Shown one piece after another: positions 26,463 to 36,203 of a DNA stretch of 64,000 nucleotides. The notes under the pieces are model-generated. The model searched no databases. It was not told the DNA's origin and was given only the letters and a program-made list of their open reading frames with translations. The stretch spans positions 434,001-498,000 of the forward strand of contig CAKNFJ010000001.1 in the NCBI GenBank assembly GCA_930633495.1. The letters are read 5' to 3'. The stretch is from Hyphomicrobiales bacterium. Lineage in GTDB: Bacteria; Pseudomonadota; Alphaproteobacteria; Rhizobiales; Beijerinckiaceae. The translations under genes were made by a program, and so were the position numbers. Position 1 is the stretch's first letter; each line of letters opens with the position of its first letter.

Positions 26463-27086
26463 ATGATCGATACGAAGACCGATACGGACTTCATCCATGT
26501 CTTCGAGCAGGGCAGCGATCCGGCCCGCAAGCCACTGCTGTTGCTGCACGGCACGGGGGGCGACGAGCGCGATCTGCTGCCCCTCGGCCGCACCGTCGCG
26601 CCGGGAGCCAGCCTGCTCTCGCCGCGCGGCAAGGTGCTGGAAGGCACCGCGCCGCGCTTCTTCCGCCGCTTGTCCGAGGGCGTCTTCGACGAGGCCGACC
26701 TGCGCCGCCGCACCGACGAGCTCGCCGATTTCATCCTTGAGGCGCGGCAGCGCTATGGCCTGCCTGCCCCGATCGCGCTCGGCTTCTCGAACGGCGCCAA
26801 CATCGCCGCCGCGCTGCTGCTGCAGCGACCGGAGGCCTTGGCCGGCGCGGCCCTGCTGCGGGCGATGATGCCCTTCACGGACGCGCCGCGCAGCAGCCTC
26901 GCGGGCAAGCCTGTGCTGGTCCTGTCCGGTGCGCTCGATCCGATCGTGCCCGCGGCCAACGCCGAGGGTCTCGCCTGCCAGCTCGAGGACAGCGGCGCAC
27001 AGGTGGAGCATCGCGTGCTGCCGGCCGGACACGGCCTCGGCCAGACAGATCTCGGTCTGCTGCGAAACTGGTTCGCCCAACACTGA
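26463..27086 (+). CDS. mhqD: Alpha/beta-hydrolase, phospholipase/carboxylesterase family (MhqD type)
   Basis: A 207-residue esterase: LLLLHGTGGDERDLLPL near the oxyanion hole, nucleophile Ser in LGFSNGANIAAAL, Asp in GALDPIVP and His in LPAGHGLG. This matches MhqD of the hydroquinone and quinone stress regulon. A good AAAGGGAGAG lies before the ATG. It is probably co-transcribed with mhqO. It ends at a strong intrinsic terminator. Confidence 0.88.
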   Translation: MIDTKTDTDFIHVFEQGSDPARKPLLLLHGTGGDERDLLPLGRTVAPGASLLSPRGKVLEGTAPRFFRRLSEGVFDEADLRRRTDELADFILEARQRYGLPAPIALGFSNGANIAAALLLQRPEALAGAALLRAMMPFTDAPRSSLAGKPVLVLSGALDPIVPAANAEGLACQLEDSGAQVEHRVLPAGHGLGQTDLGLLRNWFAQH

Positions 27087-27088
27087 GA

Positions 27089-27116
27089 AAAGGCGGCGGC
27101 CCCCACCGCCGCCTTT
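27089..27116 (+). terminator. Intrinsic terminator after mhqD
   Basis: An 11-bp stem AAAGGCGGCGG/CCGCCGCCTTT (27089-27099 with 27106-27116), loop CCCCCA, ending in T residues, immediately after the mhqD stop. Confidence 0.8.
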
Positions 27117-27182
27117 ATCGCGGGAGTATCGGCCTTTTCCGAAAACCGCGGTCCGTTTTTCGGGCCGATGCTCTCGAAGACA

Positions 27183-27299
27183 TCACCCAGCCAAGGGCAG
27201 AATGACCGCCAGGGCCAGGGCAACCACGACGAGCGCGCGCAGCAGAATGGCACGCTGACCCGATAGTGGAATATCCGTCGCACGCGACAGAGCACGCAT
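27183..27299 (-). CDS. 38-residue single-TM small protein
   Basis: A complete small frame with a strong GGGGAGG about six bases before its ATG. The first half is polar (MRALSRATDIPLSGQRAIL) and the second half is a hydrophobic helix (LLRALVVVALALAVILPLA) ending at Gly. A strong ribosome binding site and a clean TM support real expression. Function unknown; small proteins of this form often modulate transporters. Confidence 0.5.
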   Translation of the reverse strand: MRALSRATDIPLSGQRAILLRALVVVALALAVILPLAG

Positions 27300-27453
27300 G
27301 AATCGCCTCCCCTCAACGCCACACCATCGAATGGTGACCTAAGGTGAGGGCGATTGGCAAGCAACGTCATTGCGGCGGAGGTGGACAACCCCTGCCCGAT
27401 CCATGGCACAGGCTCGCGAAGGGCTCTCGCAAGAGCGCCGCTTTTCCGGGCTT

Positions 27454-28272
27454 CTAGGCTCTTTCCTTGCGCACCACGACGTAGGCATAGGTGGTCACGA
27501 GGTTCCAGCCGATCCGCGCGGCAAGGGCGTTGAAGGCGTGATCGAGCTGCTTCAGGCCGGGCATGCGATCGAAATAGCCGTGCCCCCAGAAGCGCTGGAC
27601 ATGGATATCGGTGAAGCCGGCACGGTTCAGCATCGGCGCGAGCAGCGCCGGACTGCCGCGGCAGCCGTCATAAAGCGCCGGAAACTTCGGGTCGTCACCT
27701 CCTTCGCGCCGTGCCGGAAAGAGCGCATGAACGATGGCACGCGAGGCAGTCTCGGGCAAAAAATGGTTGAGCGCGAAGACGGGTGCCCACAGGGTCGGGA
27801 AGAAGGCGAGCGCGATGCCTCCCGGCGCCAGCAGCGCATGAATGTTGCGCCAGGCCTGCTCGACGCCATCGATATGCTCGAAGACCATGCGCGAGACCAT
27901 CATATCGTAGCTTCCCGCGACGGCCTCGGGCTCCGAGAGGTCACCCGCGATGTCGAAGCGCGCCGTGCGCAGGCCCGCCGGAGTCAAGGCGAGTTCGCCC
28001 GCATCGATATCGTTGACCGTGAAATCGAGGCCCGCGGCCATCGCCTGCTCCGGCGTGAAGAGGGGATCGCGCCCGCCGCCGATCTCGCAGATGCGCCGCA
28101 GGCCGAACTGACGCGCGAGGCCGAGGATCGCCGGCTCGTAATTGTCCCAGGCCCATTGCGAATGCCAGTCCGGCGACATGTCGCGGAAAAACGTGACGAT
28201 GGAACGGGCAGCCTCCCCCGCCGGCTGCGAGGCCGACTGCACGCCAAACGAGGCTAAAGTTGCGGTGGACAT
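27454..28272 (-). CDS. Class I SAM-dependent methyltransferase
   Basis: About 272 residues. The SAM-binding motif I is ICEIGGGRDPLFT, the acidic motif II region TVNDIDAGEL, and SRMVFEHIDGVEQAWRNIHALLAPGGI is a typical methyltransferase_11 motif IV-VI stretch. The C-terminus has HVQRFWGHGYFDRM. An upstream in-frame ATG at 28308 would add 12 residues; neither start has a strong ribosome binding site. No neighbouring biosynthetic genes indicate the substrate. Confidence 0.8.
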   Translation of the reverse strand: MSTATLASFGVQSASQPAGEAARSIVTFFRDMSPDWHSQWAWDNYEPAILGLARQFGLRRICEIGGGRDPLFTPEQAMAAGLDFTVNDIDAGELALTPAGLRTARFDIAGDLSEPEAVAGSYDMMVSRMVFEHIDGVEQAWRNIHALLAPGGIALAFFPTLWAPVFALNHFLPETASRAIVHALFPARREGGDDPKFPALYDGCRGSPALLAPMLNRAGFTDIHVQRFWGHGYFDRMPGLKQLDHAFNALAARIGWNLVTTYAYVVVRKERA

Positions 28273-28439
28273 GATCGCTTTCGCTTCTGGCGCGCTCGGT
28301 TGCGTCATCCAAAATGACGCGCGCGCCGGCCCGCGGCAACCTTAGCCTTAACAGAGGGTTAATCGAGCCGTGCCGCGATGTCTCATCGCGACCGCGTCCG
28401 GCAGGCCGCATCTTCACCGCGAACCCGCAGGTCTCCGTT

Positions 28440-29366
28440 TCACCGTGCCTCCACCGAACGCCGCTCCGGCAGTGTCATCGCCATGACGCCGAGAACGACG
28501 AAGCCGAGGCCGGCCCAGGCCGTGGAGCTCAGGCTCTCGCCGAGGAAAGCGAGGCCGATCGCCACGCCGATCGGCACCCGCAGATAGGACACCGCCGTCG
28601 TCCCGACCGAGCCGAGCGTGCGGATCAAGCGGAAATAGATCGCGAAGGCGAGCGCCGTCGAGAAGATCGAGAGCGCCAGCAAGGCGAGCAGAGACTCGGC
28701 CGAGGGATCGAGGGTCCAGGGGCGGTCGACGACGAGCGCGGCCGGGATCAGCAGCGCCGTGCCGGCCAGCATCGAGCCGGCAGCCGGCAGCAGCGGGTCC
28801 ATGCCGGTGAAGTGACGTCCGAACAGGGCCGCGCAGGCATAGGCGACGGTGGCCGCGACGATGGCGAGTTGCGGCAGCACGGTATGCCCCAGGCCCGTAA
28901 AGGCATCGACGCCGACGATCAGGCTGATCCCGGCCATGCCGGCTGTGACGCCGAGGCCCTTGCGCCAATCCGGGCGCTTGCCGGGCATCAGCGCGAGCGA
29001 GATCAGAAAAACGAAGACCGGCGTGGTGCCGTTGAGGATCGAGGCGAGGCCGGCATCGATGCTGCGCTCGGCCCAGGCGATCAGGGTGAACGGCACGACG
29101 CTGTTGAGACAAGCCTGCGTCAGGAAGCGGCGCCAGGTCTCGGCCTCGCGCGGCAGACGCAGGCCGCGCCAGCGGATGACCGCGAGCAGGATCAGGCCGG
29201 CGATCAGCGTTCGTGCGGCGATGAGCGTCAGCGGCGGGATCGTCTCCACGCCGATCTTGATGAAGGTATAGGAGCCGCCCCAGAGCGTGGCGAGGCCGAG
29301 CAGGAGGGCGATCTCGGTGGCGCGGTTCGGGGCGGCGGCCGGATCGTCGAGCGCTTGCGTGGACAT
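28440..29366 (-). CDS. EamA/DMT-family exporter
   Basis: A 308-residue protein with ten TM helices in two EamA repeats: the first from IALLLGLATLWGGSYTFIKIGV, the second from PQLAIVAATVAYACAALFGRHF. VAIGLAFLGESLSSTAWAGLGF is the usual last pair. The ATG at 29366 has GAGGAGA upstream. It is likely a metabolite exporter such as an amino acid exporter; the substrate is unknown. Confidence 0.88.
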   Translation of the reverse strand: MSTQALDDPAAAPNRATEIALLLGLATLWGGSYTFIKIGVETIPPLTLIAARTLIAGLILLAVIRWRGLRLPREAETWRRFLTQACLNSVVPFTLIAWAERSIDAGLASILNGTTPVFVFLISLALMPGKRPDWRKGLGVTAGMAGISLIVGVDAFTGLGHTVLPQLAIVAATVAYACAALFGRHFTGMDPLLPAAGSMLAGTALLIPAALVVDRPWTLDPSAESLLALLALSIFSTALAFAIYFRLIRTLGSVGTTAVSYLRVPIGVAIGLAFLGESLSSTAWAGLGFVVLGVMAMTLPERRSVEAR

Positions 29367-29564
29367 GGTCTCTCCTCGGGTTGGCGGGACCATGCCAGCC
29401 CGAAGGCGCCGGCGCATGCCGGAACGCTACGGCATCGGCCGTAACTTCAAAGCTTGATTCAAGAACCTCCGAAACCGATTCACTGCGACGCTCCAAGCCA
29501 TTGTTTCAAAACGGTTTCCATAAATCATCGCATCGGCGCAAGCCGTTGTTGCGAGCCCCGAAAA

Positions 29565-29592
29565 GAAAAACCCGCGGCTTGCGCCGCGGGTT
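29565..29592 (-). terminator. Intrinsic terminator after hppA
   Basis: A 10-bp stem AACCCGCGGC/GCCGCGGGTT (29569-29578 with 29583-29592), loop TTGC. Read leftward it runs into TTTTTCTTTT, ending the hppA transcript. Confidence 0.8.
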
Positions 29593-29616
29593 CGATTGCT
29601 CGGATGACGGATCCGA

Positions 29617-31773
29617 TCAGGAGTGCGCCAGGATCGCCAGCAGCAGCAGGGCGATGATGTTGGTGATCTTGATCGCCGGGTTCACGGCGGGCCCCGCCGT
29701 GTCCTTGTAGGGGTCGCCGACGGTGTCGCCGGTCACCGAAGCCTTGTGGGCATCGGAGCCCTTGAGGTGACGCACGCCGTCCTTGTCGACGAAGCCGTCC
29801 TCGAAACTCTTCTTGGCATTGTCCCAGGCGCCGCCGCCCGAGGTCATCGAGATCGCGACGAAGATGCCGGTGACGATGACGCCCATCAGCATGGCGCCGA
29901 CGGCGGCGAAGGCGTTGTTCTTGCCCGCGATCCAGTAGATCACGAAATAGGTCACGATCGGCGCCAGCACCGGCAGGAGCGAAGGCACGACCATTTCCTT
30001 GATCGCGGCCCGCGTCAGCATGTCGACGGCACGGCCGTAATCCGGTCGATCCTTGCCTTCCATGATGCCCGGCTTCTCCTTGAACTGCCGGCGGACCTCC
30101 TCGACGACGGAGCCGGCCGCGCGCCCGACCGCCGTCATGCCCATGCCACCGAAGAGGAAGGGGATGAGGCCGCCAAGCAGCAGGCCGACGACGACGTAGG
30201 GGTTGGAGAGCGAGAAATCGACCGTGACGCCCTTGAAGTACTGGAAGGCCGTCGAGCCGGCCTTATTGGCCTCGGAGATGAAGAAGTTGAGGTCCGAGGT
30301 ATAGGCCGCGAAGAGCACCAGCGCGCCGAGGCCGGCAGAGCCGATCGCATAGCCCTTGGTGACCGCCTTGGTGGTGTTGCCGACCGCGTCGAGCGCGTCG
30401 GTGGAGTGGCGGACTTCCTTGGGCAGGCCCGCCATCTCAGCGATGCCGCCGGCATTGTCCGTCACCGGCCCGAAGGCGTCGAGCGCCACGACCACGCCGG
30501 CCAGCGCGAGCATGGCGGTGGTGGCGATGGCGATGCCGAACAGACCGGCGAGGCTGTAGGAGGCGATGATGCCGGCGATGATGACGATGGTCGGCAGCGC
30601 CGTCGACTCCAGCGAGACCGCGAGGCCCTGGATGACGTTGGTGCCGTGGCCGGTGACCGAAGCCTGGGCGATCGAGACCACCGGGCGCTTGCCGGTGCCG
30701 GTGTAATATTCGGTGATGATGACGATGAGCAGCGTCACCGCGAGGCCGACCAGCGCGCAGGCGAAGAGCCCGCCCGAGGTGAAGCTGACGCCCTGAACCG
30801 TCTTGAAGGCGGCCGAGAAGCCCCCGAACATGGCGTAGTTCACGGCCGCGATCGCGCCGATCGAGAGCACACCGGCCGCGATGAAGCCCTTGTAGAGCGC
30901 CCCCATGATCGACTGGTTGGCGCCGAGCTTCACGAAGAAGGTGCCGATGATCGAGGTGACGATGCAGGCCGCGCCGATCGCCATCGGGTAGAGCATCATC
31001 GTGCCGAGCACCGGCTGGCCGGCGAAGAAGATCGCGGCGAGCACCATGGTCGCGACCAGCGTCACCGCATAGGTCTCGAACAGGTCGGCGGCCATGCCGG
31101 CGCAGTCGCCGACGTTGTCGCCGACGTTGTCGGCGATGGTCGCCGGGTTGCGCGGATCGTCCTCGGGAATGCCGGCCTCGACCTTGCCGACGAGGTCGGC
31201 GCCGACGTCCGCGCCCTTGGTGAAGATGCCGCCGCCGAGACGGGCGAAGATCGAGATCAGCGAGGCGCCGAAGCCGAGCGCCACCAGCGAATCGATCACC
31301 GTACGGCTGGAAGCCTCGAAGCCGAGATAGGAGGTCAGGATGCCGTAATAGACGGCGACGCCGAGCAGAGCGAGGCCGGCGACCAGCAGGCCGGTGACCG
31401 CGCCCGCCTTGAAGGCGACGTCGAGCCCCTCGCCCAGCGACTGCATCGCGGCCTGGGCCGTGCGGACGTTGGCGCGCACCGAAACATTCATGCCGATGAA
31501 GCCGGCGGCACCCGAGAGCACCGCGCCGATCAGGAAGCCGATCGCCACCCATTTGCCGAGAAGCCAGGCGAGCGCCACGAAGAGCACGACGCCGACCATG
31601 GAAATCGTAAGATATTGGCGCTTGAGATAGGCCTGTGCGCCTTCGGCCACCGCGCCGGAAATCTCCTGCATGCGCTGGTTGCCGGCATCGCGTTTCATCA
31701 CGTCGCCATAGGCCCAGATGCCGTAAGCGATCGACAGCGCACTCAATATGATGATGAGAAGCAGAGCTGACAT
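29617..31773 (-). CDS. hppA: K+-independent H+-translocating pyrophosphatase
   Basis: A 718-residue inner-membrane proton pump with about 16 TM helices that uses PPi hydrolysis to export protons. The active-site motif is [21 protein letters not shown], followed by the acidic [19 protein letters not shown]. The signature [12 protein letters not shown] carries Lys after GNTT, which marks the K+-independent subfamily (K+-dependent enzymes have Ala there). The length is usual. It ends near an intrinsic terminator and is separated from allE by about 210 bp. Confidence 0.97.
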   Translation of the reverse strand: MSALLLIIILSALSIAYGIWAYGDVMKRDAGNQRMQEISGAVAEGAQAYLKRQYLTISMVGVVLFVALAWLLGKWVAIGFLIGAVLSGAAGFIGMNVSVRANVRTAQAAMQSLGEGLDVAFKAGAVTGLLVAGLALLGVAVYYGILTSYLGFEASSRTVIDSLVALGFGASLISIFARLGGGIFTKGADVGADLVGKVEAGIPEDDPRNPATIADNVGDNVGDCAGMAADLFETYAVTLVATMVLAAIFFAGQPVLGTMMLYPMAIGAACIVTSIIGTFFVKLGANQSIMGALYKGFIAAGVLSIGAIAAVNYAMFGGFSAAFKTVQGVSFTSGGLFACALVGLAVTLLIVIITEYYTGTGKRPVVSIAQASVTGHGTNVIQGLAVSLESTALPTIVIIAGIIASYSLAGLFGIAIATTAMLALAGVVVALDAFGPVTDNAGGIAEMAGLPKEVRHSTDALDAVGNTTKAVTKGYAIGSAGLGALVLFAAYTSDLNFFISEANKAGSTAFQYFKGVTVDFSLSNPYVVVGLLLGGLIPFLFGGMGMTAVGRAAGSVVEEVRRQFKEKPGIMEGKDRPDYGRAVDMLTRAAIKEMVVPSLLPVLAPIVTYFVIYWIAGKNNAFAAVGAMLMGVIVTGIFVAISMTSGGGAWDNAKKSFEDGFVDKDGVRHLKGSDAHKASVTGDTVGDPYKDTAGPAVNPAIKITNIIALLLLAILAHS

Positions 31774-31984
31774 TCGTTATCCTGACCTTGAACTTTCCAG
31801 CCGTGGGAGCGCTGCCGCTCCTCTTTTGCAGCGTTGGACGTCAGACAACGAAAAACGGGCCCCGAAGACTACAAGGCCCGCTCCGCGTCGCCAGTGTCAG
31901 GCGAATTTGTGGCAAGTTTCGGCGCAGAGCGCAAACGGCTCCGCTAACAAATTTTTTCGAATGTCAGTGGCGGCGTGGCGGCGC

Positions 31985-32785
31985 TCAGAGCGCCATGTCG
32001 CGATTCACGTTCTTGTAGAGCAGATAGCAGGCGTCGCCATGCCCGGTCGGGTAGAACTGCTGGGGGCAATAACCACCCATCCAGATGAAATCCTGCGCCC
32101 AGATCTCGTGCCAGTCCTCGCCGAGGAGGTAGAGGCCCTGCCCTTCCAGCATGTAGAGGCCATGCTCCATCACATGGGTTTCGACCGCCGGGAAGCAGAC
32201 GCCCGGCTTGAACCACATCAGGTTCATCTCGAAATCGAAGCGCATGTCGCAGTAGGGCAACAGGAACTGGAAGCCGCGCCCTTCCTTGCCGGTGTGATTC
32301 GTCATCGGCACCGAATCCTGATGCGACAGGATCGGCTCGGGAACCGCCAGGCCGGGAACCGGCTCGTAGCGCTTGCGCAGCGCGAGGACGCGAGCGGGCT
32401 CACCGCCCTCGTTGCGCAGCGTGAAGGGCGTCGATGGCGGCAGATAGGCAAAGCCCCCCAGCGTCATCGCGCGCGCTCCACCGCCATCGACCGAGAAAGC
32501 GACCTCGCCGGTCAGGACGTAGAAGAAATGCTGCACGCCCTCCTCGCTGAACGCGGCGGGCGTGCCGCCGCCCGGCGCGATCTCGAGAAGGTACTGGGCA
32601 AAGGAAGCGCCGAGCACCGGCGCCGCCAGCACGCGAACGATCGTCTCGCGGTATTGCGGCAGGCGGCTGATCAGCACGCCCTCCGGCGGCATGAAGGCGT
32701 AGTTGGAGCGCACGACGCCACGGTTATGACCAATCGCCCCCGGCGGGACGCGGCCGGTTGCGGGCGGGAACGGGCGGTCGGTCAT
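31985..32785 (-). CDS. allE: (S)-ureidoglycine aminohydrolase, cupin family
   Basis: A 266-residue bicupin. The N-terminal cupin carries FSEEGVQHFFYVLTGEVAFSVDG; the C-terminal cupin carries the AllE-type metal region FPAVETHVMEHGLYMLEGQGLYLL. The ending WMGGYCPQQFYPTGHGDACYLLYK is characteristic of AllE. The enzyme deaminates (S)-ureidoglycine from allantoate, releasing ammonia. The ATG at 32785 removes a poor N-terminal extension. It lies 34 bp after the MFS transporter gene on the same strand. No other allantoin genes are in the window. Confidence 0.9.
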   Translation of the reverse strand: MTDRPFPPATGRVPPGAIGHNRGVVRSNYAFMPPEGVLISRLPQYRETIVRVLAAPVLGASFAQYLLEIAPGGGTPAAFSEEGVQHFFYVLTGEVAFSVDGGGARAMTLGGFAYLPPSTPFTLRNEGGEPARVLALRKRYEPVPGLAVPEPILSHQDSVPMTNHTGKEGRGFQFLLPYCDMRFDFEMNLMWFKPGVCFPAVETHVMEHGLYMLEGQGLYLLGEDWHEIWAQDFIWMGGYCPQQFYPTGHGDACYLLYKNVNRDMAL

Positions 32786-32819
32786 CCTGAAGCCTCCGGG
32801 CGAGACAGGGCCAAACGGT

Positions 32820-34022
32820 TCAAGCCGCGGCCGGGCGCTGGAAACGCTGCCAGGCCACCAGCACGAGCGCAACCGCGACCGGCGGGAACACCAGCCAGTT
32901 CACCGCCTCCCAGCCGCCATGGCTGAGCAGGCCGCCGGAGGAAAAGGACGCGATGGCAACCGAACCGAAGACGAGAAAATCGTTGGCCGCCTGGACTTTC
33001 ACCCGCTCCTCCGGCCGGTAGCATTCCGTCACCAGCGCAGTCGCGCCGATGAAGCCGAAGTTCCAGCCGATCCCCAGCAGGATCAGGGCCAGCCAGAAAT
33101 GGCTCACGCTGAGCCCGGACAAGCCGACGATGGCGGCCAGGGCCGTCAGGATCAATCCCGCCGCTGTCACCGTGCCCTTGCCGAAGCGCGCGATCAGCCG
33201 GCCGGTGAAGAAGCTCGGGCCGAACATCGCGAGCACATGCCACTGGATTCCGAGAGCGGCATCGCCGACCGAATGGCCGCAAGCCACCATCGCCATCGGC
33301 GCGGCCGTCATGACGAAGCTCATCAGGCCGTAGGCGACCAGCGAAGCCGTCACCGAAGCGATGAATTTCGGCTGCCGCATGATCTCGCCGAGCGGGCGGC
33401 CGCCCCCCGAGCGGACGGCGGCGACCGGCGGCGCACGCAGCTGGGAGACGATGGCGATCGCCAGCAGCGCCAGGGCCCCCTGCGCGAGGAAGCTCGCGGC
33501 GAAGGGAGCGGCGGGTGTGAGATCGCGCGACCAGTAGACCGATTGCGGGCCGATGATCCCGGCGGCGAGGCCGCCGATCATGACCCATGAAATGGCGCGG
33601 GGCTTGAAGTCATCGCTCGCGGTGTCGGCAGCCGCGAAGCGGTAGCTCTGCACGAAGGAGCCGTAGAGCCCGCAGACGAAGGTGCCCAGGCAGAACAGCC
33701 AGAACAGCCGCAGCGCAACGCCGCCGGTGGCCAGGCTGGCACCGGCCGCCCCGATCAACGCCCCGATCAGATAGCCGTTGCGGCGGCCGAGACGGCGCAT
33801 CGTCATCGCGGCCGGGATCACGCCACAGGCGATGCCGAGCTGCAGCAGGCTGACCGGCACCGTGGCGAAGGCCTTGTCGGCAACGAGCTGCGCGCCGACG
33901 ATTCCCCCGAGCGAGACGATTATCGAGGGATTGGCTCCCCCGAGCGCCTGTGCGCCGGCCAGTACCAGCGCATTGCGCTTGGCGAGCCTGTCGCCGTCGA
34001 GGGCAGGAACATGCTGGTTCAT
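32820..34022 (-). CDS. MFS transporter
   Basis: A 400-residue protein with twelve TM helices. The first cytoplasmic loop has MRRLGRRNGYLIGALIG, a variant of the MFS RxxGRR motif. The C-terminal half includes ILLGIGWNFGFIGATALVTECYRPEERVK, a YfcJ/YcaD-like pattern. It lies immediately upstream of allE and probably shares its transcript, so a purine-breakdown ureide is a possible substrate. That link is inference. Confidence 0.8.
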   Translation of the reverse strand: MNQHVPALDGDRLAKRNALVLAGAQALGGANPSIIVSLGGIVGAQLVADKAFATVPVSLLQLGIACGVIPAAMTMRRLGRRNGYLIGALIGAAGASLATGGVALRLFWLFCLGTFVCGLYGSFVQSYRFAAADTASDDFKPRAISWVMIGGLAAGIIGPQSVYWSRDLTPAAPFAASFLAQGALALLAIAIVSQLRAPPVAAVRSGGGRPLGEIMRQPKFIASVTASLVAYGLMSFVMTAAPMAMVACGHSVGDAALGIQWHVLAMFGPSFFTGRLIARFGKGTVTAAGLILTALAAIVGLSGLSVSHFWLALILLGIGWNFGFIGATALVTECYRPEERVKVQAANDFLVFGSVAIASFSSGGLLSHGGWEAVNWLVFPPVAVALVLVAWQRFQRPAAA

Positions 34023-34059
34023 CACAACGCCGCCTCGCGGCCGCCGCGACGCGCCGCTG

Positions 34060-35061
34060 TCAGAAATGAGAGAATGAGCCTTGCGCGACGCTGCGCAACC
34101 CACCCTGCTCGCGATATGTCACCGTGCCGGCCTCGGACGTGACCCGCCCGATCGGCGTCAGCGGAAAGCCAATCGCCGCTGCCCCCGCCATCAGAGCAGG
34201 ATATTCCTTTTCCGAAGCCGTGCAGAGAATTTCGTAGTCGTCTCCGCCGGTCCAGGCCAGTTCCGCCAGCGCGGGAGCGGCCATGAGCGCGGCGCGGGCC
34301 GCGGGCGAGATCGGGACGGCGTCGAGATCGATTTCAGCGCCCGCCTGCGAGGCTTTCAGCAGTTTGGCGAGATCGCCGACGAGCCCGTCCGAAATATCCA
34401 TCGCGGCCGAGGCGTGGCGCTGCAATGCTTCCGCAAGCGCATAGCGCGGCTGGGGGTGCAGGTAGCGGTCGGACAGGAAGGCCCGGTCCTGCGGGCCGAG
34501 CGCGGCGACCCAATCCGGCTTGTCGGGTCCATGTACCTTCAGGCCGAGCGCGCCGTCTCCGATGCTGCCGGAGACGAGCACGACATCGCCGGGCTTCGCG
34601 CCCGAGCGCCTGACCATCCGCCCGGCCGGGACCGTGCCGAAGGCCGTGATCGACAAGGTCAGCGGCCCGGCGGTCGACACCGTGTCGCCGCCGATCAGCG
34701 GGCAGCCCGCCGCATCAGCCATGCGGGAAAGGCCGGCGGCGAAGCCGGCGAGCCAGTTTTCGGTCCAGCCGCGTGTCAGGGCGAGCGTCAGGACGAAGCC
34801 CTCGGGCTTCGCCCCCTTGGCCGCGAGATCGGAGAGATTGACCGCCAGCGCCTTCCAGCCGATCGCCTCGGGCGGATCGTCCGGAAAGAAATGGCCCCCC
34901 GCGACGAGGGCATCGGCGGTGACGACGACCTCATAGCCCCTGCCCGGCCGCAGCAGCCCGGCGTCGTCGAGGAGGTTCAAGCCCCCCGGCCCGGCGATCG
35001 GCGCGAAATAGCGGGCGATCAGCTCGAATTCGCCGGGGCGGGAGGTGCTCTGTCCTGTCAT
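34060..35061 (-). CDS. thiL: Thiamine-monophosphate kinase
   Basis: A 333-residue AIR-synthase-fold kinase that makes thiamine pyrophosphate. The N-terminal metal site is NLLDDAGLLRP, the ATP/Mg region VVVTADALVAGGHFFPDD, the GGD motif CPLIGGDTVSTAGPL and the C-terminal AMDISDGLVGDLAKLL. The start is set at 35061 (MTGQSTS), because the longer reading includes a palindromic repeat. It follows nusB on the same strand with a repeat element between. Confidence 0.92.
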   Translation of the reverse strand: MTGQSTSRPGEFELIARYFAPIAGPGGLNLLDDAGLLRPGRGYEVVVTADALVAGGHFFPDDPPEAIGWKALAVNLSDLAAKGAKPEGFVLTLALTRGWTENWLAGFAAGLSRMADAAGCPLIGGDTVSTAGPLTLSITAFGTVPAGRMVRRSGAKPGDVVLVSGSIGDGALGLKVHGPDKPDWVAALGPQDRAFLSDRYLHPQPRYALAEALQRHASAAMDISDGLVGDLAKLLKASQAGAEIDLDAVPISPAARAALMAAPALAELAWTGGDDYEILCTASEKEYPALMAGAAAIGFPLTPIGRVTSEAGTVTYREQGGLRSVAQGSFSHF

Positions 35062-35075
35062 CCCGGTGTTCTCCA

Positions 35076-35173
35076 CGTCATTGCGAGGAGCGTAGCGACG
35101 AAGCAATCCAGGGGCACAGGGCTGGACGGTTCCACCCGGCCCCCTGGATTGCTTCGCTACGCTCGCAATGACG
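35076..35173. repeat. REP-like inverted repeat between thiL and nusB
   Basis: Two near-identical copies of a unit starting CGTCATTGCGAG and ending AAGCAATCCAGGGG face each other as a hairpin-forming pair. Units of this kind recur in intergenic spaces of Hyphomicrobiales genomes. It could act as an mRNA-end structure within the leftward operon. Confidence 0.7.
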
Positions 35174-35179
35174 ATCCTG

Positions 35180-35647
35180 TTACGCCGCCGGGACGTCGAA
35201 CTCGTCGGCGCGGAAGTCGCGGGCCATGCGGTCGAGAACGGCGTTGACCATGCCGATCTCCTCGCCCTGATAGAAGGCGCGCGCGACAGCGACATATTCG
35301 GAAATCACGGCGCGGGCCGGTACGTCCTTGCGGAAAGCGAGCTCATAGGCACCGGCGCGCAGGATGGCGCGCACGACGGCCTCGACCCGCTTCAGCGGCC
35401 AGTCCTTGGCCAGAAGCTCGTCGACGGTGCGATCCACCAGGCGCTGCTCGCGGACGACGCCGCCGAGGATATCGCGGAAGAAGGCGATCTCGGCCTCCGG
35501 CAATTCGATCTCCTCGACCTCCTTGCCGATCCAGAAATGCTCGAACTCGGCCATCGCCTCGACGACGCCACGGCCGCCGATTTCCATCTCGTAGAGCGCC
35601 TGCACGACCGAGAGCCGCGCGCCGCGCCGCTTCTCGGCGCGGCTCAT
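35180..35647 (-). CDS. nusB: Transcription antitermination factor NusB
   Basis: A 155-residue helical RNA-binding protein: [15 protein letters not shown] at the N-terminus, [29 protein letters not shown] in the centre and [30 protein letters not shown] near the end, all typical of NusB. Its ATG overlaps the ribH stop (ATGA). The ribH-nusB-thiL order is common in alphaproteobacteria. Confidence 0.96.
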   Translation of the reverse strand: MSRAEKRRGARLSVVQALYEMEIGGRGVVEAMAEFEHFWIGKEVEEIELPEAEIAFFRDILGGVVREQRLVDRTVDELLAKDWPLKRVEAVVRAILRAGAYELAFRKDVPARAVISEYVAVARAFYQGEEIGMVNAVLDRMARDFRADEFDVPAA

Positions 35648-36153
35648 TGGGACGGCTCCGCCAGGGAGCGCTTGTAGCGCAGGACGGCAAGCGCTGCTTC
35701 GGCGGCGCCGCCGCCCTTGTCCATCTCGGAGCGGTTGGCGCGGGCCCAGGCCTGCGCCTCGTTCTCGACGGTCAGGATGCCGTTGCCGAGCGGCAGCGCG
35801 AAGGCGACCGACAGATCCATCAGCGCCCGCGAGCTTTCGCCGGCGACGATGTCGTAATGCCCGGTCTCGCCGCGGATGACGGTGCCGAGCGCCACGACCG
35901 CCTCATAGGGATCGACGGCCTCGTCGGCGGCGCGCAGGCCGATGACGATGGCGGAGGGAATTTCCAGCGCGCCGGGAACGGTGACGACATCGACGCGGCA
36001 GCCGGCTTCCTCGAGCACGGCGGTCGCGCCCGCCAGCAATTCGTCGGCGAGCTTGTCGTAAAAGCGTGCCTCGACGACGAGGACACGGGCGCCGTCGATC
36101 TCGACGGTCGGAGTTGCGGCCTTGTCGGCCGAGGTCTGCCGGGGTCCGGCCAT
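35644..36153 (-). CDS. ribH: 6,7-dimethyl-8-ribityllumazine synthase
   Basis: A 169-residue enzyme forming the lumazine precursor of riboflavin. The substrate-binding segment is [13 protein letters not shown]; the [10 protein letters not shown] stretch carries the catalytic His; [22 protein letters not shown] follows. The length is normal for an icosahedral-type lumazine synthase. It is part of the nrdR-ribD-ribE-ribH-nusB leftward run. Confidence 0.96.
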   Translation of the reverse strand: MAGPRQTSADKAATPTVEIDGARVLVVEARFYDKLADELLAGATAVLEEAGCRVDVVTVPGALEIPSAIVIGLRAADEAVDPYEAVVALGTVIRGETGHYDIVAGESSRALMDLSVAFALPLGNGILTVENEAQAWARANRSEMDKGGGAAEAALAVLRYKRSLAEPSQ

Positions 36154-36203
36154 TTGTCTTGTCCTTCTTGTCCGTGACCCATCCGCAGCGGCGGGATCAC
36201 ACA

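Noticed and set aside
29623..31770. Long plus-strand frame opposite hppA
   Set aside because: Its composition (His/Arg/Asp/Gly-rich) mirrors the codons of the pyrophosphatase on the other strand.
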